5,887 nt of DNA from Candidatus Aegiribacteria sp. Lineage in GTDB: Bacteria; Fermentibacterota; Fermentibacteria; Fermentibacterales; JCC-6. The stretch lies in contig DAOWFD010000353.1 of NCBI GenBank assembly GCA_030638185.1, positions 1-5,887 of the forward strand, written 5' to 3'. Under the pieces are notes generated by a model. The model was given only the letters and a program-made list of their open reading frames with translations. It was not told the DNA's origin and did no database searches. The position numbers and the translations under genes are program-made. Of the stretch, positions 4,419 to 5,887 are shown piece after piece (the stretch's first letter is position 1; each line of letters opens with the position of its first letter).

Positions 4419-5009
4419 ATGCTAATCAGGAAACTGTTAATTGTGCTTCTCTTCTCACCGCTAATATTTACTGTGTTTTCTGACGTCATAATTTTTCAAA
4501 CTGATTTCAACGAGTTGCCTGATGACTGGTTTGCTTCTGCGGGTTGGGAGTTCGGTTCACAAGGAGCTGAAACACATTCCTGGCCGGCTGATCTTTGGAG
4601 TGAGATTATGTTCACCGGTAATGGACCACCCGAACTTATCTACTCCGTTCCGGATGGAGCGGACTCCATTATTGTTACAATACCATATTACCTCTATGCA
4701 AGTGTGATGCAAGAAAGTATTGATTTTGAAATCCGGATGGGAGGATCCAATTCCGGATGGGATGAACTATGGAGTAAGTTTGTGTCTGGAGAGGTAACAT
4801 TCTCTGAAACCGGGACAATCGAAGTGTCCCCCGACTGGATCATTGGAGGGGAATGGATCGGAATCAAATTTGATGTTCTTGCTGGATTCGGTTCTGGTGG
4901 TTCTCTTATCTGGAAAATCCAGGGTCTTACGATTACTGCAATAGGCGATAGTCTGACTCTTAATCAAAGCACATGGGCGTTGATTAAATCTGCATCCGAA
5001 TGGGAATGA
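4419..5009 (+). CDS. Secreted protein of unknown function, probably beta-rich
   Basis: This 196-residue protein starts at ATG 4419 directly behind AAGGAGG. Residues 1-20 (MLIRKLLIVLLFSPL, then IFTVFS) form a Sec signal peptide, probably cut after V-F-S. The mature part starts DVIIFQTDFNELPDDW and is rich in Trp, Gly, Ser and acidic residues with alternating strands: PELIYSVPDG, SIIVTIPYYLY, IDFEIRMGGS, IGIKFDVLAGFGSGG and LIWKIQGLTITA. A jelly-roll or carbohydrate-binding-like sandwich is plausible from this pattern, but no catalytic motif is seen and I cannot name a family. There is no cysteine in the mature region. The C-terminal SLTLNQSTWALIKSASEWE shows no sorting signal I can identify. 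The frame also runs 5' to about 4305, giving 38 residues that look coding; these may be a remnant of another gene joined in frame. Confidence 0.7.
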   Translation: MLIRKLLIVLLFSPLIFTVFSDVIIFQTDFNELPDDWFASAGWEFGSQGAETHSWPADLWSEIMFTGNGPPELIYSVPDGADSIIVTIPYYLYASVMQESIDFEIRMGGSNSGWDELWSKFVSGEVTFSETGTIEVSPDWIIGGEWIGIKFDVLAGFGSGGSLIWKIQGLTITAIGDSLTLNQSTWALIKSASEWE

Positions 5010-5031
5010 TACGGAAAAGTATACGTTTGAC

Positions 5032-5049
5032 TACAATCTGATAATTGTA
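5032..5049 (+). promoter_or_regulatory. Perfect palindrome upstream of the calcium-loop gene
   Basis: TACAAT (5032-5037) and ATTGTA (5044-5049) are perfect arms around CTGATA, 41 bases before ATG 5090. They are bracketed by two TTGAC pentamers (5027 and 5053). The layout resembles a dimeric-repressor operator. A short hairpin is the alternative. No regulator is encoded nearby. Confidence 0.3.
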
Positions 5050-5089
5050 TTGTTGACCTGTTTAAATCGTTATTTGTAAGGATGGGAGT

Positions 5090-5545
5090 ATGGTCAAGAA
5101 ATACTGGTGTCTGATAGTCGTAATCGTCTTGGGACTCGTTCTCCTTTTCATACGATTACCGCATCGTAATAGCCTGCCCGGCGTACCGGTGAGCGAACCT
5201 GGTGAAATCCTGAGAGAGAGGGATACGAATGATGATGGCAATGTCGATGTATGGATGTTTTACGACCAGAATAATGTTCCAGTTCTCATGGTTCGCGATA
5301 CCGACTTTGATGGCAGACCCGACAGTTGGGATCACTTCAAGAATGGCAAGCCATTTCTTGCCCAGGAAGATCAGGATTACGATGGGACGATTGACTTTAT
5401 TCTGATTCAGATACTCGACGAAGAAGAGAAAAAAGCTAGAGGGATTATATTCCTTCTTGAGGGAAATATCTTTGTCGAAGACGGAGATACCGGATGGATC
5501 GAAGAGGGAGATATGGGATGGCCCGAACCTTCAACGACAATTTGA
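5090..5545 (+). CDS. Membrane-anchored protein with three D-x-[DN]-x-D-G-x-x-D calcium-loop repeats
   Basis: This 151-residue protein starts at ATG 5090 behind AAGGA. Residues 6-21 form one hydrophobic segment after MVKK, an uncleaved N-terminal anchor or signal; the rest should face the periplasm or outside. Three acidic loops follow: DTNDDGNVD (45-53), DTDFDGRPD (70-78) and DQDYDGTID (94-102), spaced 25 and 24 residues. Each keeps D-x-[DN]-x-D-G-x-x-D, the calcium-binding loop of EF-hand, dockerin and thrombospondin type 3 repeats, and each is followed by an aromatic strand (VWMFYD, SWDHF, FILIQ). Calcium binding is thus likely by analogy. The C-terminus (105-151) is strongly acidic and includes the near-duplicated DGDTGW and EGDMGW. 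The family is not named with certainty; such repeats are common in exported proteins of uncultured bacteria. Confidence 0.75.
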   Translation: MVKKYWCLIVVIVLGLVLLFIRLPHRNSLPGVPVSEPGEILRERDTNDDGNVDVWMFYDQNNVPVLMVRDTDFDGRPDSWDHFKNGKPFLAQEDQDYDGTIDFILIQILDEEEKKARGIIFLLEGNIFVEDGDTGWIEEGDMGWPEPSTTI

Positions 5546-5561
5546 ATTCCCGACTGGGAAT
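5546..5561 (+). terminator. Short hairpin just after stop codon, weak terminator candidate
   Basis: ATTCCC (5546-5551) and GGGAAT (5556-5561) are perfect six-base arms around GACT, starting at the base after the TGA. The 3' flank is AT-rich (ATTAATTATC) without a true T-tract, so termination would be weak if present. Confidence 0.35.
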
Positions 5562-5604
5562 ATTAATTATCGCTGATCACTCGTAATACAACCAGCGGAG
5601 CTAA

Positions 5605-5706
5605 ATGCATGATGAAACAGATAACACGATGCTTCTTCACGAAGCCCTTGATCACAGATATGTCTTACCGGGAGGAAACACCTTTCTCCTGACGCAGGAT
5701 AAGTGA
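5605..5706 (+). CDS. Doubtful 33-residue ORF
   Basis: ATG 5605 opens a 33-codon frame ending TGA 5706, with GGAG four bases upstream. The peptide MHDETDNTMLLHEALDHRYV continues LPGGNTFLLTQDK. It has no signal or motif I recognise. It ends four bases before the end of the convergent minus-strand gene. It may be a real small gene, the remnant of a larger one, or chance; the ribosome spacing is short. Confidence 0.25.
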   Translation: MHDETDNTMLLHEALDHRYVLPGGNTFLLTQDK

Positions 5707-5710
5707 AAAG

Positions 5711-5887
5711 CTAATCCAGAAACTCTATCGCTGTCACTTCTCTCATCTCTAGGAATTCCCAGCTTTCCGGACCGGACCGCTCAAAGGTAATCTCTCTCCA
5801 GAAGACCATACAGGTTCTGCCGATGAACTCCTCTGGGTTCATTGCGATATCCAGAACCAGCGGTTCGCAGTCAGGAGCCATTTCATA
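5711..5887 (-). CDS. C-terminal 58 residues of an unidentified minus-strand protein
   Basis: On the minus strand an uninterrupted frame enters from the right edge and ends at TAG (complement of 5711-5713). It reads YEMAPDCEPLVLDIAMNPEE, FIGRTCMVFWREITFERSGP and ESWEFLEMREVTAIEFLD. The alternating hydrophobic/charged pattern and aromatic content look like real protein, with beta-strands around CMVFWREITFE and a final strand VTAIEFL. The start lies beyond the window. It is the only minus-strand gene and converges with the preceding genes. I do not recognise the family; a small stand-alone accessory or immunity-type protein is possible but unproven. Confidence 0.6.
   Translation of the reverse strand, partial: YEMAPDCEPLVLDIAMNPEEFIGRTCMVFWREITFERSGPESWEFLEMREVTAIEFLD

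Noticed and set aside
4020..4489. Minus-strand open frames over the NIF3 remnant and the secreted protein start
   Set aside because: Neither has a ribosome site, and the plus strand has family-like sequence and a signal peptide in the same places.
5027..5055. TTGACT or TTGACC as -35 box for the calcium-loop gene
   Set aside because: No hexamer resembling TATAAT occurs at 16-18 bases from either; the best, TATTGT, is at 15 bases.
1..5887. CRISPR array, tRNA, rRNA, transposon ends or integrase gene
   Set aside because: No regularly spaced direct repeats, no cloverleaf or rRNA sequence, and no transposase or recombinase motifs were seen on either strand.

Overview
The window carries a run of small, mostly unrelated accessory genes. 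All lie on the + strand except one partial gene at the right edge. Several encode secreted or membrane-anchored proteins with Sec-type signals and strong Shine-Dalgarno (SD) sequences, so this is bacterial DNA. The lineage is not fixed by the sequence. The style (small exported orphan proteins, a ParD-like/RelE-type pair, moderate GC) would fit an uncultured environmental bacterium, for example of the FCB group, but that is a guess. No rRNA, tRNA, CRISPR array, transposase, integrase or phage gene is visible.

Layout. 1-407: C-terminal part of an aminoglycoside-2''-adenylyltransferase-like nucleotidyltransferase. 424-1011: HAD-superfamily phosphatase of the GmhB/HisB type. 1061-1630: type II toxin-antitoxin operon (ParD-like antitoxin, RelE/ParE toxin) with its own operator-like palindrome. 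1730-2077: small single-domain cupin. 2160-2543: AT-rich secreted orphan. 2602-3114: probable lipoprotein orphan. 3178-3933: GNAT-type acetyltransferase. 3997-4311: decayed NIF3-like pseudogene with an internal deletion and in-frame stops. 4419-5009: secreted orphan, probably beta-rich. 5090-5545: membrane-anchored protein with three D-x-[DN]-x-D-G-x-x-D calcium-loop repeats. 5605-5706: doubtful mini-ORF. 5711-5887: C-terminus of an unidentified minus-strand gene.

The genes do not form one pathway. The common thread is architectural. Most ORFs sit alone with their own SD and are followed at once by an imperfect inverted repeat without a T-tract. The two best, 360-415 and 2096-2142, have nested arms, seven-base outer boxes that pair at six of seven positions, and an internal TTATGG. 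That is the architecture of integron attC sites. With the mix of functions (resistance-like enzyme, toxin-antitoxin pair, acetyltransferase, secreted orphans) and visible changes in base composition, the left two thirds may be a gene-cassette array or a comparable site-specific accumulation region. This is inference: no integrase or attI is in the window, and the other inverted repeats fit the attC pattern less well. The NIF3 remnant and a 21-bp repeat shared by two gene boundaries also point to past rearrangement.
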